This document shows positions 7,821 through 17,603 of a stretch of 64,000 nt of DNA, piece after piece. The notes under the pieces were generated by a model that was given only the letters and a program-made list of their open reading frames with translations, was not told where the DNA came from and did not search any database. Position numbers and translations under genes: made by a program. Numbering within the stretch: the stretch's first letter is position 1; every line of letters begins with the position of its first letter. This DNA comes from Streptomyces glaucescens (GTDB lineage Bacteria > Actinomycetota > Actinomycetes > Streptomycetales > Streptomycetaceae): positions 5,932,501 to 5,996,500 of the forward strand of contig NZ_CP009438.1 of NCBI RefSeq assembly GCF_000761215.1. Reading direction: 5' to 3'.

Positions 7821-10348
7821 CTCTCCGCTCCTTCCGGGGGATTGGCCGGGGGGCCGGTCGGGGGGTCGGTCGGGGTGCGCGCGCCGGGGAGCCCGGCCGC
7901 GCTGCCCGGGGTGTCCGGGCGGGTGCTGTCGCGGTGGGCGCGCTCGACGGCGGCCTCGAACTCCTCCAGCGCGTCGCGCACCGCCTCCGCGTCGGCCGGG
8001 GGCATCGCCCGGCGCGCGGGGGCGCGGTCGGCGGCCTCACCGAGCGTCGTCCGCAGCGTCGCGCCGCGCACCCGCCGCCGCAGCGGGCGGGACGCGCCGC
8101 CCGACGGGGCGGCCTCGGTGCGGGCCCGCGGGATGAGCGGGGAACCACCGGCGCCGTCGGCGGGGGGCTCACGCCGGGGGAGCCGGCGGGGGAGCGGCGC
8201 CGGGCCGTCGCCGCCGGGCCCGGCGGCGGGGCCGGCGGTCCGCGGCGACGCGGGTTCGCGGGACGGTCCTCCGGGCCGTACGGCGGTCTGCTCGGCGGTG
8301 TCCGGGGAGGCGGGAGCCGCAGCGGGGGCGGAGCCCGCAGCCGGGGTGCTGCCTGCGGGGGCGGTGCCCGCCCGGACGGCCGGGGCCGCGACGGGCCGGC
8401 CGGCCGGGAGCGACGGGTCCGGGGCCAGCAGCAGCGTGGACGGGAGGGTGATCTCGGCGGTGACGCCGCCGCCCGGGGTGCGGGACAGCGCGACCCCGAT
8501 CTCCCAGCGGCGCGCCAGGGTGCCCACCACGAACAGGCCGAGCACCTTCGTCGGCACCAGGTCGAGCCGTTCGCGGCGGATCAGCCGGGCGTTCTCCTCG
8601 GCCAGCCGCTCGGCGCTCATGCCCAGGCCGTGGTCGGTGACGGTGACCGTCGCCCCGTCCGGGCCGCCCTGCACGGTGACCTCGACGGCGCTGCCCGCCG
8701 GCGAGAACGACACGGCGTTCTCCAGCAGTTCGGCCACCATCAGGGTCAGGTCGCCCACCACGTCGGGCTCCACCAGGACCTCGGTGCCCGCGTGCAGTTC
8801 GACCCGCTGGTAGCCCTCGATCTGGCCGAGCGCGGCACGTACGACATTGGTCAGCGCGGCGGGTCCGGCGTCCAGGACGGTCTCGCGGATGCCGGCCAGC
8901 AGCATCAGGCTGTCGGCGTTGCGGCGCAGCCGGACCGCGATGTGGTCGATGCGGTACAGGCGTTCCAGCAGCGCCGGGTCGGTCTCGCCGCGCTCGACGG
9001 CGTCGATCAGGGCGAGCTGGCGGGTGGTCAGGTTGCTCACCCGGCGGCCGACGTTGCCGAACATCTCGGCGACGTTGCGGCGGCTGAGCACCTGGCGTTC
9101 CAGCAGCGCGGCGGCGGTGCTCTGGACGTGGTTGAAGGCGTCGGCGAGGTCGCCGATCTCGTCCCGCGCGGTCACCGGGACCTCGCTGAGGCGCAGCGGG
9201 GCGTCGTCCTCGGTGTCGTCGTCGGCGACCCGGGCGAGTTCGCGTCCGGCGACGTCCGCGACGGTGCGGGCGGCACCGGTGAGCGCCTGGACCGGCCGGA
9301 CCACGGAGCGCCGTACCACCACCGCGAAGCCCAGCCACAGCGTGAAGCCGAGCAGGGCGAGGCCCAGCAGCAGGGCCGCGTTCCACCAGGCGTCGTCGGA
9401 GGCGTCGTCGGCGCGGTCGGCGATCTGGCCGATGAGCGAGGCGGTGATCTCCAGCCGGGTGGCGGACTGGTCGCGGTAGGCGGGGTAGGCGGCCAGCGCC
9501 TCGTTGAACCTCTCCCGGACCTCCAGCGGGGTGCCCGCCTGGAGTCCGCTCGGGTCGATCTGGAGCTCCGCGTAGTGCCGGCCGATGACGGCCTGGGCCG
9601 CGCTGTGCTCGATGCCGCGCAGCTCGGCCGCCTGCGCCTCGGAGGCGAACCGGCCGAAGCGGTCGGCCTGGTGCTGGTAGAGCTCCTGGAAGCCGACCGC
9701 GTTGACGAACTCGATCAGCGCGTTGGAGTCGCCGGTCGTCGCGGAGAACACGCTGGTCTCGAAGGAGCTGTGGGCGGCGTCCGCGCGCAGCAGCGAGTCC
9801 AGCAGGTTGCCGGTGAAGGTGGCGGCCAGGGCCTCGTTGCGGTCCAGGGCCAGCCCGTCGATGAGGTTCTTGGCGACGCCCGTGTACGCCGGGTCGATGT
9901 TGTCGGCGGGCAGGTAGCCCTGGGCGATGGTGGCGCGCAGGCTGTCCAGGCCGCTGATCTCCCGCAGCGCCCGCGCCTCGGTGCCGGGCAGCCGGTCGCC
10001 GAAGGTGTCGCGGACCTTCTCCACCTGCGCGTCGACCGCCTGCTGGGCCTCGCGGTAGCCCTCCAGGGAGGGTTTCGTGCCGGGGCCGGAGGCCTCGTGG
10101 CGCACGGACAGCAGGATGGCCTGCTGGTGCTCGGCCTCGACCCGGTCGACCAGGGTGGCGACCTCGGCGCTGTCCCGGACGAGCCGGGCCGCGTCCGCCG
10201 CCTCGTGCGCGCGGATCACCTCGTCGATGATCAGGTGCAGGAGCACGGCGGCGAGCAGGGCGAGGGGCACGCCGACCAGGAGGTTGAGCTTGCGCCGGAA
10301 CGGCCAGCGGTCGACGAGGCCCCGGATCCCCGCCTCGTGCGTGGACAT
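7817..10348 (-). CDS. cvnA: Conservon sensor histidine kinase (CvnA-type) with nitrate/nitrite-sensing-like ectodomain
   Basis: Protein of 843 residues. A first membrane helix (about 23-45) leads into a large extracytoplasmic helical domain of the nitrate/nitrite-sensing type, then a second helix near residue 325-350 and a HAMP segment (VRRSVVRPVQALTG). The cytoplasmic part has IDHIAVRLRRNADSL in the dimerisation region and a GHKL ATPase domain with N box ELLENAVSFSP and G1 box DHGLGMS. The last 250 residues are Ala/Pro/Arg-rich and low complexity. It heads the cvn operon and is divergent from the betaine-binding-protein gene. The stimulus is unknown; nitrate sensing is only a family name. 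Confidence 0.9.
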   Translation of the reverse strand: MSTHEAGIRGLVDRWPFRRKLNLLVGVPLALLAAVLLHLIIDEVIRAHEAADAARLVRDSAEVATLVDRVEAEHQQAILLSVRHEASGPGTKPSLEGYREAQQAVDAQVEKVRDTFGDRLPGTEARALREISGLDSLRATIAQGYLPADNIDPAYTGVAKNLIDGLALDRNEALAATFTGNLLDSLLRADAAHSSFETSVFSATTGDSNALIEFVNAVGFQELYQHQADRFGRFASEAQAAELRGIEHSAAQAVIGRHYAELQIDPSGLQAGTPLEVRERFNEALAAYPAYRDQSATRLEITASLIGQIADRADDASDDAWWNAALLLGLALLGFTLWLGFAVVVRRSVVRPVQALTGAARTVADVAGRELARVADDDTEDDAPLRLSEVPVTARDEIGDLADAFNHVQSTAAALLERQVLSRRNVAEMFGNVGRRVSNLTTRQLALIDAVERGETDPALLERLYRIDHIAVRLRRNADSLMLLAGIRETVLDAGPAALTNVVRAALGQIEGYQRVELHAGTEVLVEPDVVGDLTLMVAELLENAVSFSPAGSAVEVTVQGGPDGATVTVTDHGLGMSAERLAEENARLIRRERLDLVPTKVLGLFVVGTLARRWEIGVALSRTPGGGVTAEITLPSTLLLAPDPSLPAGRPVAAPAVRAGTAPAGSTPAAGSAPAAAPASPDTAEQTAVRPGGPSREPASPRTAGPAAGPGGDGPAPLPRRLPRREPPADGAGGSPLIPRARTEAAPSGGASRPLRRRVRGATLRTTLGEAADRAPARRAMPPADAEAVRDALEEFEAAVERAHRDSTRPDTPGSAAGLPGARTPTDPPTGPPANPPEGAES

Positions 10349-10655
10349 CGGGCCTCCTTCATGACCGCCATGACCGGTTCGGGACGCCGTGGACGTGTGT
10401 GACGGGCGTCAACTCCCGGGAGACTACCGCCTCTTGAGCGGGCCGATCACGACTGCACGTCAAGAATCCGTTACATCGCGCTCAGTTCTCCTGCGGGTTC
10501 GTTCACCTTTCATACACAACTTGCCGGTTGGAGTGACCGAACAGGCCACTTCTCGACGGCAATTGTGATCAGGTGTCACTTGACTGACGGAGAACGCGCT
10601 GGATTGGATCGACGGCAGCGCAACCCCACCACTCACCGAACCCGGAACGGGAACC
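10349..10655. promoter_or_regulatory. Divergent promoter region, cvnA / osmoprotectant-binding protein
   Basis: Gap of 307 bases, less GC-rich than the flanking genes. A possible promoter for the rightward gene is TTGACT at 10580-10585 with TTGGAT at 10604-10609 (18-base spacer). The GTG of the binding-protein gene lies 47 bases further. No coding potential was seen. Confidence 0.4.
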
Positions 10656-11615
10656 GTGACTTCTACCGTGAAGAGCAGCTGGTCCAGAACGAGACACCGC
10701 GGCGCCGCCGCCGTCGCGCTCGCCGCCGCGGCGGCGCTGCTGGCGGGTTGTGGCTCCTCCGAGGACGAGGCCGACGACCCGCTCGCCGGGGACAAGGCGG
10801 ACGGCGGCACCGTCGTCGTCGGCTCCAACAACTTCGCCGAGAGCATCCTCCTCGCCGACATCTACGGCGAAGCCCTGAAGGCCAAGGGCATCGAGGTCAC
10901 CTACAAGCCGAACATCGGCAGCCGCGAGACCACCTACGGACTGCTGAAGAACGGCTCCATCACCGTGCTGCCGGAGTACAACGGCTCGCTGCTCGCCTAC
11001 CTCGACCCCAAGGCCGAGCAGAAGTCCACCGAGTCGGTGAACGCCGCGGTCAAGGCCAAGCTCGACCCCAAGCTGACCCTGCTGGAGTCGGCGCCGGCCG
11101 AGGACAAGGACTCCGTCTCGATCAACGCCGAGACGGCGAAGCGGCACGGACTGACCGCGCAGTCGACGCTCGCCGACCTCAAGGACATCGCGCCCGGCCT
11201 GGTCATCGGCGGCTCACCCGAGTTCCAGACCCGCCACCAGGGACTGCTCGGCCTGGAGAAGGAGTACGGCCTGAAGTTCAAGTCCTTCAAGGCGCTCGAC
11301 GCCGGGGGACCGCTGACCCAGGCCGCGCTGGCGAAGAACACCGTGCAGGCCGCGGACATCTTCACCACCGACCCGACCATCACCAAGGAGAAGTTCGTCG
11401 TCCTCCAGGACCCGAAGAACCTCTTCGGGTTCGCCAACGTGACCCCGCTGGTGCACAAGAGCGGCCTGAGCCAGGAGGGCGTCGACACCCTCAACGCGGT
11501 CTCCGCCAAGCTGGACACCAAGACGCTGCTCGACCTGGACTCCCAGGTGCAGCTGGAGAACAAGGACCCGCTCGACGTGGCCAAGTCCTGGCTGAAGTCG
11601 GTCGGCCTCGACTGA
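10656..11615 (+). CDS. Quaternary-amine ABC transporter substrate-binding lipoprotein
   Basis: Protein of 319 residues. It has a lipoprotein signal peptide with lipobox LLAGC near residues 29-33, then an OpuAC-type binding domain starting VVVGSNNFAESILLADIYGEAL. Features of quaternary-amine receptors are visible (LPEYNGSLLAYL, GGSPEFQTR, TTDPTI). It probably captures glycine betaine, choline or a related osmolyte for the ATPase and permeases at 3660-6120, which lack a binding protein of their own. The conservon lies between them. The next gene starts 11 bases downstream and is likely co-transcribed. Confidence 0.85.
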   Translation: MTSTVKSSWSRTRHRGAAAVALAAAAALLAGCGSSEDEADDPLAGDKADGGTVVVGSNNFAESILLADIYGEALKAKGIEVTYKPNIGSRETTYGLLKNGSITVLPEYNGSLLAYLDPKAEQKSTESVNAAVKAKLDPKLTLLESAPAEDKDSVSINAETAKRHGLTAQSTLADLKDIAPGLVIGGSPEFQTRHQGLLGLEKEYGLKFKSFKALDAGGPLTQAALAKNTVQAADIFTTDPTITKEKFVVLQDPKNLFGFANVTPLVHKSGLSQEGVDTLNAVSAKLDTKTLLDLDSQVQLENKDPLDVAKSWLKSVGLD

Positions 11616-11626
11616 CCGCCCCACCG

Positions 11627-13141
11627 ATGAGCACCGCCACGGACGGCCCGCCCCTCCACCCCGAGGGCGCGTGGCCGTCGCCGGCGGACCCGGCCGCCGG
11701 CGTCCCCCTCGACGGCACCGGACTCAGCGCCGGGGACGTGGTCCGGCTCGCCGACGGCGCGGCCGTCCCGGTGCTGCCGCCGAAGGCCCTGGCGCGAGTC
11801 CGGCGTTCCTGGCGGGCCGCCCAGCGGCTGGCCGCCGCGGGGCTGCTGTACGGCCGCGGCACCGGTGTCGGCGCGCACCGCTCGGTGGTGGTCGGCGCCG
11901 GCGACGAGGCCGGGCACGGGCTGCGGCTGCTGCGCAGCCACGCTGGCGGCGCCGGCGCCCCGCTGCCCGCCCGGCAGGTGCGCGCGATGCTCGCGGTCCG
12001 CGCCAACCAGCTCCTCGCCGGCGGTTCCGGCATCCACCCCGACCTCGTCGAGGGCCTGGTGCGGGCACTGCGATCGGGCCGTCACCCGAGGGTGCCGGAG
12101 TACGGCGGCCTCGGCACCGGCGACCTGACGGCGCTGGCGGAGACCGGCCTGGCGCTGATCGGGGAGCGCCCCTGGCTGCCGGCCGGCCCCGGCCCGGCCC
12201 CCGCCCCCGTCCCCCTCCGCCCCGGCGACGCGCTCGCCCTGCTCAGCAGCAACGCCCTGGTGCTCGGCCAGGCGGCGCTCGCCTGGCACGAGCTGGACAC
12301 CCTGCTGCGCGCCGGCCACGCCGTCGCCGCCCTGTCCCTGGCCGCGGTGTCCGGATCGACGGAGGCCTACGCGGCGCCGGTGCACGCCACCCGCCCCTAT
12401 CCCGGCGCCGCCCGCGCCGCCGCCGAGGTGCGACGACTGCTGGGGCTGCCGGAGGGGCCGTACGGCGGCGGGGCCCGCCGCATCCAGGACCCGTACGGCT
12501 TCCGGGCCTTCCCGCAGGTGCACGGCTGCGCCCTGGACGCCGCGCAGACGCTGCGCCGGATCGTCGAGACGGAGATCAACTGCCCCTCGGAGAACCCGCT
12601 CGTCGCGCCCGACGGAAGCGCCGCCTTCCACCACGGCGGTTTCTACGCCGCCCCGCTCGCCCTGGCCCTGGACGGGCTCCACCTCGCGGTGCTGCAGACC
12701 GCCCAGCTCTCCGCCGCCCGCCTCTCCGCGCTGGGCCGCCCGGACCTGACGGGCCTGCCCGCGTTCCTCGCCACCGGCCCGCCGGGCAGTTCCGGGACGA
12801 TGATCCTGGAGTACCCGGCCGCCGCCGCCCTGGCCGAACTGCGCGCCTGCGCCACCCCGGCCTCCGCGGGGCACGCGGTCCTCTCGCACGGCCTGGAGGA
12901 GGCGGCGAGCTTCGCCTCCCAGGCCGCCCGCCAGTCCCTGCGCGCCGTCGACGCCTACCGCACCGTCCTGGCCTGCGAACTCGTCACCGCCGTGCGCGCG
13001 CTGCGGCTGCACCCCGCCCCGCCCGCGGTCCGCGCCTTCACCACGGCGGCCGAGGCCCTGCCCGCCGGGACCGACGACCGTCCGCTGACCGCGGACCTGG
13101 CCAGGGCAGGAGAGCTGCTGACGGCGCTGGCGGAGCTGTAG
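11627..13141 (+). CDS. Aromatic amino acid ammonia-lyase-like protein lacking the MIO triad
   Basis: Protein of 504 residues, the usual size for histidine/aromatic ammonia-lyases. Family landmarks align well: YGRGTGVG (like YGVNTGFG), RANQLLAGGSG, ALALLSSNALVLG, IQDPYGFRAFPQVHG, ETEINCPSENPLV and SSGTMILEYPAAA. The cofactor site, normally GASGD(L), reads GGLGTGDLTAL: the Ala-Ser-Gly triad that cyclises into MIO is replaced by Thr-Gly with one residue fewer (12109-12132). The residue after FHHGG also differs from the usual SGGNFHG. It is therefore unlikely to work by the standard MIO mechanism. It follows the osmoprotectant-binding protein by 11 bases, suggesting a link to a quaternary amine or an amino-acid ligand. 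Confidence 0.8.
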   Translation: MSTATDGPPLHPEGAWPSPADPAAGVPLDGTGLSAGDVVRLADGAAVPVLPPKALARVRRSWRAAQRLAAAGLLYGRGTGVGAHRSVVVGAGDEAGHGLRLLRSHAGGAGAPLPARQVRAMLAVRANQLLAGGSGIHPDLVEGLVRALRSGRHPRVPEYGGLGTGDLTALAETGLALIGERPWLPAGPGPAPAPVPLRPGDALALLSSNALVLGQAALAWHELDTLLRAGHAVAALSLAAVSGSTEAYAAPVHATRPYPGAARAAAEVRRLLGLPEGPYGGGARRIQDPYGFRAFPQVHGCALDAAQTLRRIVETEINCPSENPLVAPDGSAAFHHGGFYAAPLALALDGLHLAVLQTAQLSAARLSALGRPDLTGLPAFLATGPPGSSGTMILEYPAAAALAELRACATPASAGHAVLSHGLEEAASFASQAARQSLRAVDAYRTVLACELVTAVRALRLHPAPPAVRAFTTAAEALPAGTDDRPLTADLARAGELLTALAEL

Positions 13142-13531
13142 CCGTACCCCTCGCCCGCCTCATGGCCTTTCCGCCCGGCCGTCCGCTTCCTGCGCGACTG
13201 TCCGTCCGCCTGGTGTGCCTTGTTCGCCTCTTGCTCCCCCTTTGCCGGTAACCGCCCCCGCATTGCGCGCGAAAACGGTCACAGCCGGTCAACTCGCGGA
13301 CATCGAGGGTAAGTTTCCGGCCGGATCGAGGGTTTCCCCTGTATCCCTGCGACCTCGCCTTTGCCTATCGTTCGAGCACAGCTGACCCACAGGTAACCCC
13401 TTGCACAGCTGACGCACTTCGCGCCTGGCCGGCCACCGCGCTCGCTTTTCGGTTCACCCCCCTCCGCTTCGACGACGAAGCGCCCGTCCGCCGCTCCGAG
13501 CTGCCCGGAGTCGGCCACGAAAGGCACGCCC
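13142..13531. promoter_or_regulatory. Upstream region of the subtilisin gene with a 15-bp direct repeat
   Basis: Gap of 390 bases without a convincing gene. Two near-identical 15-mers GCACAGCTGACSCAC occur at 13376-13390 and 13403-13417, 27 bases apart (14 of 15 identical). A GAAAGG ribosome site at 13519-13524 serves the TTG start at 13532. The repeats are candidate activator or repressor sites. Confidence 0.45.
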
Positions 13532-15337
<1,806 letters not shown>

Positions 15338-15363
15338 CCGACGTCTGAACGCCTCCCCGAGCG

Positions 15364-15408
15364 GGCGGGCCGGACGGTGCGGATGGGCACCGGCCGGCCC
15401 GCCTTTTT
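15364..15408 (+). terminator. Rho-independent terminator of the subtilisin gene
   Basis: A 17-bp stem with one mismatch (15364-15380 with 15387-15403), a 6-base loop and a run of five T (15404-15408). This is the clearest intrinsic terminator in the window. Confidence 0.9.
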
Positions 15409-15631
15409 GCGTGCCCGGCGGTAAGGAACCGCGCGTCCGGTCTTTTTCCCGGGCGTGTTCGGCATGCGCGAGGCCCCCACAACGCCCCCTCACGCCCCCC
15501 GGACTCGTGGACCCGGAGGGGCGGCGGCTACGATGAACTGCGCCAACTCGCCCTCACAGAGGCGGGCGAGGAAAAACTGACGAGGTGGTACGTACTGGTC
15601 AGGTGTGAGCTATCGTGTACACCCGGTAAGT

Positions 15632-15656
15632 AAAAAACGGCGTGACCCGTTCTTTT
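15632..15656. promoter_or_regulatory. Inverted repeat upstream of cprB, candidate autoregulatory operator
   Basis: Nine-base arms AAAAAACGG (15632-15640) and CCGTTCTTT (15647-15655), with one mismatch, flank a 6-base spacer. The ACGG...CCCGTT half-site spacing agrees with what I remember of the CprB/ArpA-type consensus. The site lies 20-45 bases before the cprB start, suitable for repression. A GTGTACAC palindrome (15613-15620) lies just upstream. Confidence 0.5.
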
Positions 15657-15676
15657 CAGCCTGGAGAGTCGAGACG

Positions 15677-16324
15677 ATGGCGAGGCAGTTACGCGCCGAA
15701 CAGACCCGCGCGACGATCATCGCGGCCGCCGCCGACCTGTTCGACCGGCACGGCTACGAGTCGACCAGTCTCAGCGACATCGTCGACCACGCCCACGTCA
15801 CCAAAGGCGCCCTGTACTTCCACTTCGCGGCCAAGGAGGACCTGGCCCACGCCATCATGGAGATCCAGTCCCAGGCCTCGCGCCGGCTGGCCCGTGAGGT
15901 GGAGGAACGGGACTGCTCCTCGCTGGAGGCCCTGATGCGGATCACCTTCGGCATCGCCCGGCTCTCCGTCGAGGGCCCGGTCGCCCGCGCGGGGCTGCGG
16001 CTGGCCACCGCGGGTGTGGGACTGCGGCCGCCGCTGCCGCACCCGTTCACCGAGTGGCTGGAGATCGCGTCCCGCAAGCTGCTGGGCGCGGTCAAGGAGT
16101 CCGACGTCCACCCGGACATCGACATAGACGCCGTCGCGCACTCCCTCGTCAGCTTCTTCGTCGGCACCCGGGTCACGGGCCGTTCCCTCGAACCGCTCGT
16201 GCGGCTGCCCCGCCGCACCGCGGAGATGTGGTACGTCCTGGTCCGCGGTCTGGTGCCGGTCACCCGCCGCCCCCGCTACCTCAGCCTGGTCGCACAGCTG
16301 GAGCGGGAGACCAGGGCGGTGTGA
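15677..16324 (+). CDS. cprB: Gamma-butyrolactone receptor-like TetR regulator (CprB)
   Basis: Protein of 215 residues, the same length as S. coelicolor CprB. The TetR-type helix-turn-helix is at residues 8-55 (QTRATIIAAAADLFDRHGYESTSLSDIVDHAHVTKGALYFHFAAKEDLAHAI in sequence order, the last part being highly conserved in ArpA-like receptors). The ligand domain contains AGLRLATAGVG and PLPHPFTEW, also CprB-like. The ATG at 15677 has a GGAGAG site at nine bases; an in-frame ATG-less extension from 15605 looks like leader DNA. CprB homologues control antibiotic production and development and repress their own gene. Confidence 0.88.
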   Translation: MARQLRAEQTRATIIAAAADLFDRHGYESTSLSDIVDHAHVTKGALYFHFAAKEDLAHAIMEIQSQASRRLAREVEERDCSSLEALMRITFGIARLSVEGPVARAGLRLATAGVGLRPPLPHPFTEWLEIASRKLLGAVKESDVHPDIDIDAVAHSLVSFFVGTRVTGRSLEPLVRLPRRTAEMWYVLVRGLVPVTRRPRYLSLVAQLERETRAV

Positions 16325-16368
16325 GCCGCGGCCGGGGGCGCGGGGCCCCGCGCGGTACGGTGAGGCGC

Positions 16369-17550
16369 ATGCCCGACACCGCCCCCGCGCCCGTGCTCCG
16401 CGCCGACCGGCCCGGCTCCTTCCCGCACGGGGTGCTGGCCGAGCGCCACCCCGCGATCATCCGGCAGGTGCGGGAGTTGATCCCGTACGACCCCGAACGG
16501 CGCCGCGCCCTCGACGCATTGCTGGCGAACTGCACCGAGGGCGTCGTCGAGCCCCTCCCCGCGGACGCCCACGACCTCGGCGACTGGCAGGACTGGGGCC
16601 TCGCCGAACACATCGGCCGGTCCTGGTTCGACCTGCCCTGGCTCTGGTCCGAGAGCTACTTCTACCGGCGGCTCCTGCACGCCGTCGGCTACTTCACCCC
16701 CGGGCCATGGCAGGGCATCGACCCCTTCCGTCCCGCCAAGCTCACCGAGCTGGACGCCCCGCAGACCGACGAGGAGCTGGCCGCCCTCGACGCCCTCGCG
16801 GACCGCCCGGCCGACGAACGCTCCCGCGCCCTGCTGCACGGCTCCCTCTGGGGCAACCGCGCCGACCTCGGCTTCCGGCTCTCCGCCGAGGGCGCCGGCA
16901 CCCGGGCCGCCGCTCCCGCGCTGGTCGCCGACGACAGCGAAACCCTGTGGTCGCTGCTCCCGCCCGCCGCGGAGGGCGGCACCCTCTGCCTGGTCGCCGA
17001 CAACGCGGGCCGGGAACTCGTCCCCGATCTGCTGCTCATCGCCGACCTCCTCGACCGGGGCCGCATCGCACGCGCCGTCCTGCACCTCAAGCCGCACCCC
17101 TACTACGTCTCCGACGCCACCACCGCCGACGTGCTCGACGCGCTGCGCCGGCTCACCGCGGCACCCGGCACCGCCGCCGGGTACGGCCGACGGCTCTGGT
17201 CCGCGCTGACCGACGGCCGCCTCACCCTGCGCGCCCACCCCTTCTCCGGCGGCCCGCTGCCGTACGCCGAGATGCCGGACGACCTGCGGGCCGAGTTCGC
17301 CGCCGCCACGCTCACCGTGGTCAAGGGCGACCTCAACTACCGCCGTCTGGTGGGCGACCGGCGCTGGCCCGCGACCACCCCCTTCGCCGACCTCACCGCG
17401 TACTTCCCCGGCCCGGTCGCCGCCCTGCGCACCCTGAAGTCGGAGGTGGTCTGCGGCCTCGACGTCGGCACCGAGGCCGCGCTGACCGCCGCCGAGGGCG
17501 AGCGGTGGCGGACGGCCGGCACCCATGCGCTGATCCAGGTCAAGGTATGA
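16369..17550 (+). CDS. DUF89/ARMT1-like metal-dependent phosphatase
   Basis: Protein of 393 residues. It matches the damage-control phosphatase / ARMT1-like family: LVADNAGRELVPDLL carries the metal-binding Asp-Asn pair, VVKGDLNYRRL the conserved GDxNYR motif, and AALRTLKSEVVCGL the C-terminal signature. A tryptophan-rich N-terminal helical part (DWQDWGLAEHIGRSWFDLPWLWSES) is normal for the family. Known relatives hydrolyse damaged phosphometabolites such as sugar phosphates with metal help. It starts 44 bases after cprB on the same strand but need not share its regulation. Substrate unknown. Confidence 0.8.
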   Translation: MPDTAPAPVLRADRPGSFPHGVLAERHPAIIRQVRELIPYDPERRRALDALLANCTEGVVEPLPADAHDLGDWQDWGLAEHIGRSWFDLPWLWSESYFYRRLLHAVGYFTPGPWQGIDPFRPAKLTELDAPQTDEELAALDALADRPADERSRALLHGSLWGNRADLGFRLSAEGAGTRAAAPALVADDSETLWSLLPPAAEGGTLCLVADNAGRELVPDLLLIADLLDRGRIARAVLHLKPHPYYVSDATTADVLDALRRLTAAPGTAAGYGRRLWSALTDGRLTLRAHPFSGGPLPYAEMPDDLRAEFAAATLTVVKGDLNYRRLVGDRRWPATTPFADLTAYFPGPVAALRTLKSEVVCGLDVGTEAALTAAEGERWRTAGTHALIQVKV

Positions 17551-17603
17551 GACTCACGCCGTCACGGCTCTCGGCGTGCCGGGCCGGCCAGTCATACGAC
17601 GGG

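Noticed and set aside
15605..15676. Extended N-terminus of cprB from an upstream start
   Set aside because: It would translate the candidate operator and lacks similarity to CprB, whose first residues match the ATG at 15677.
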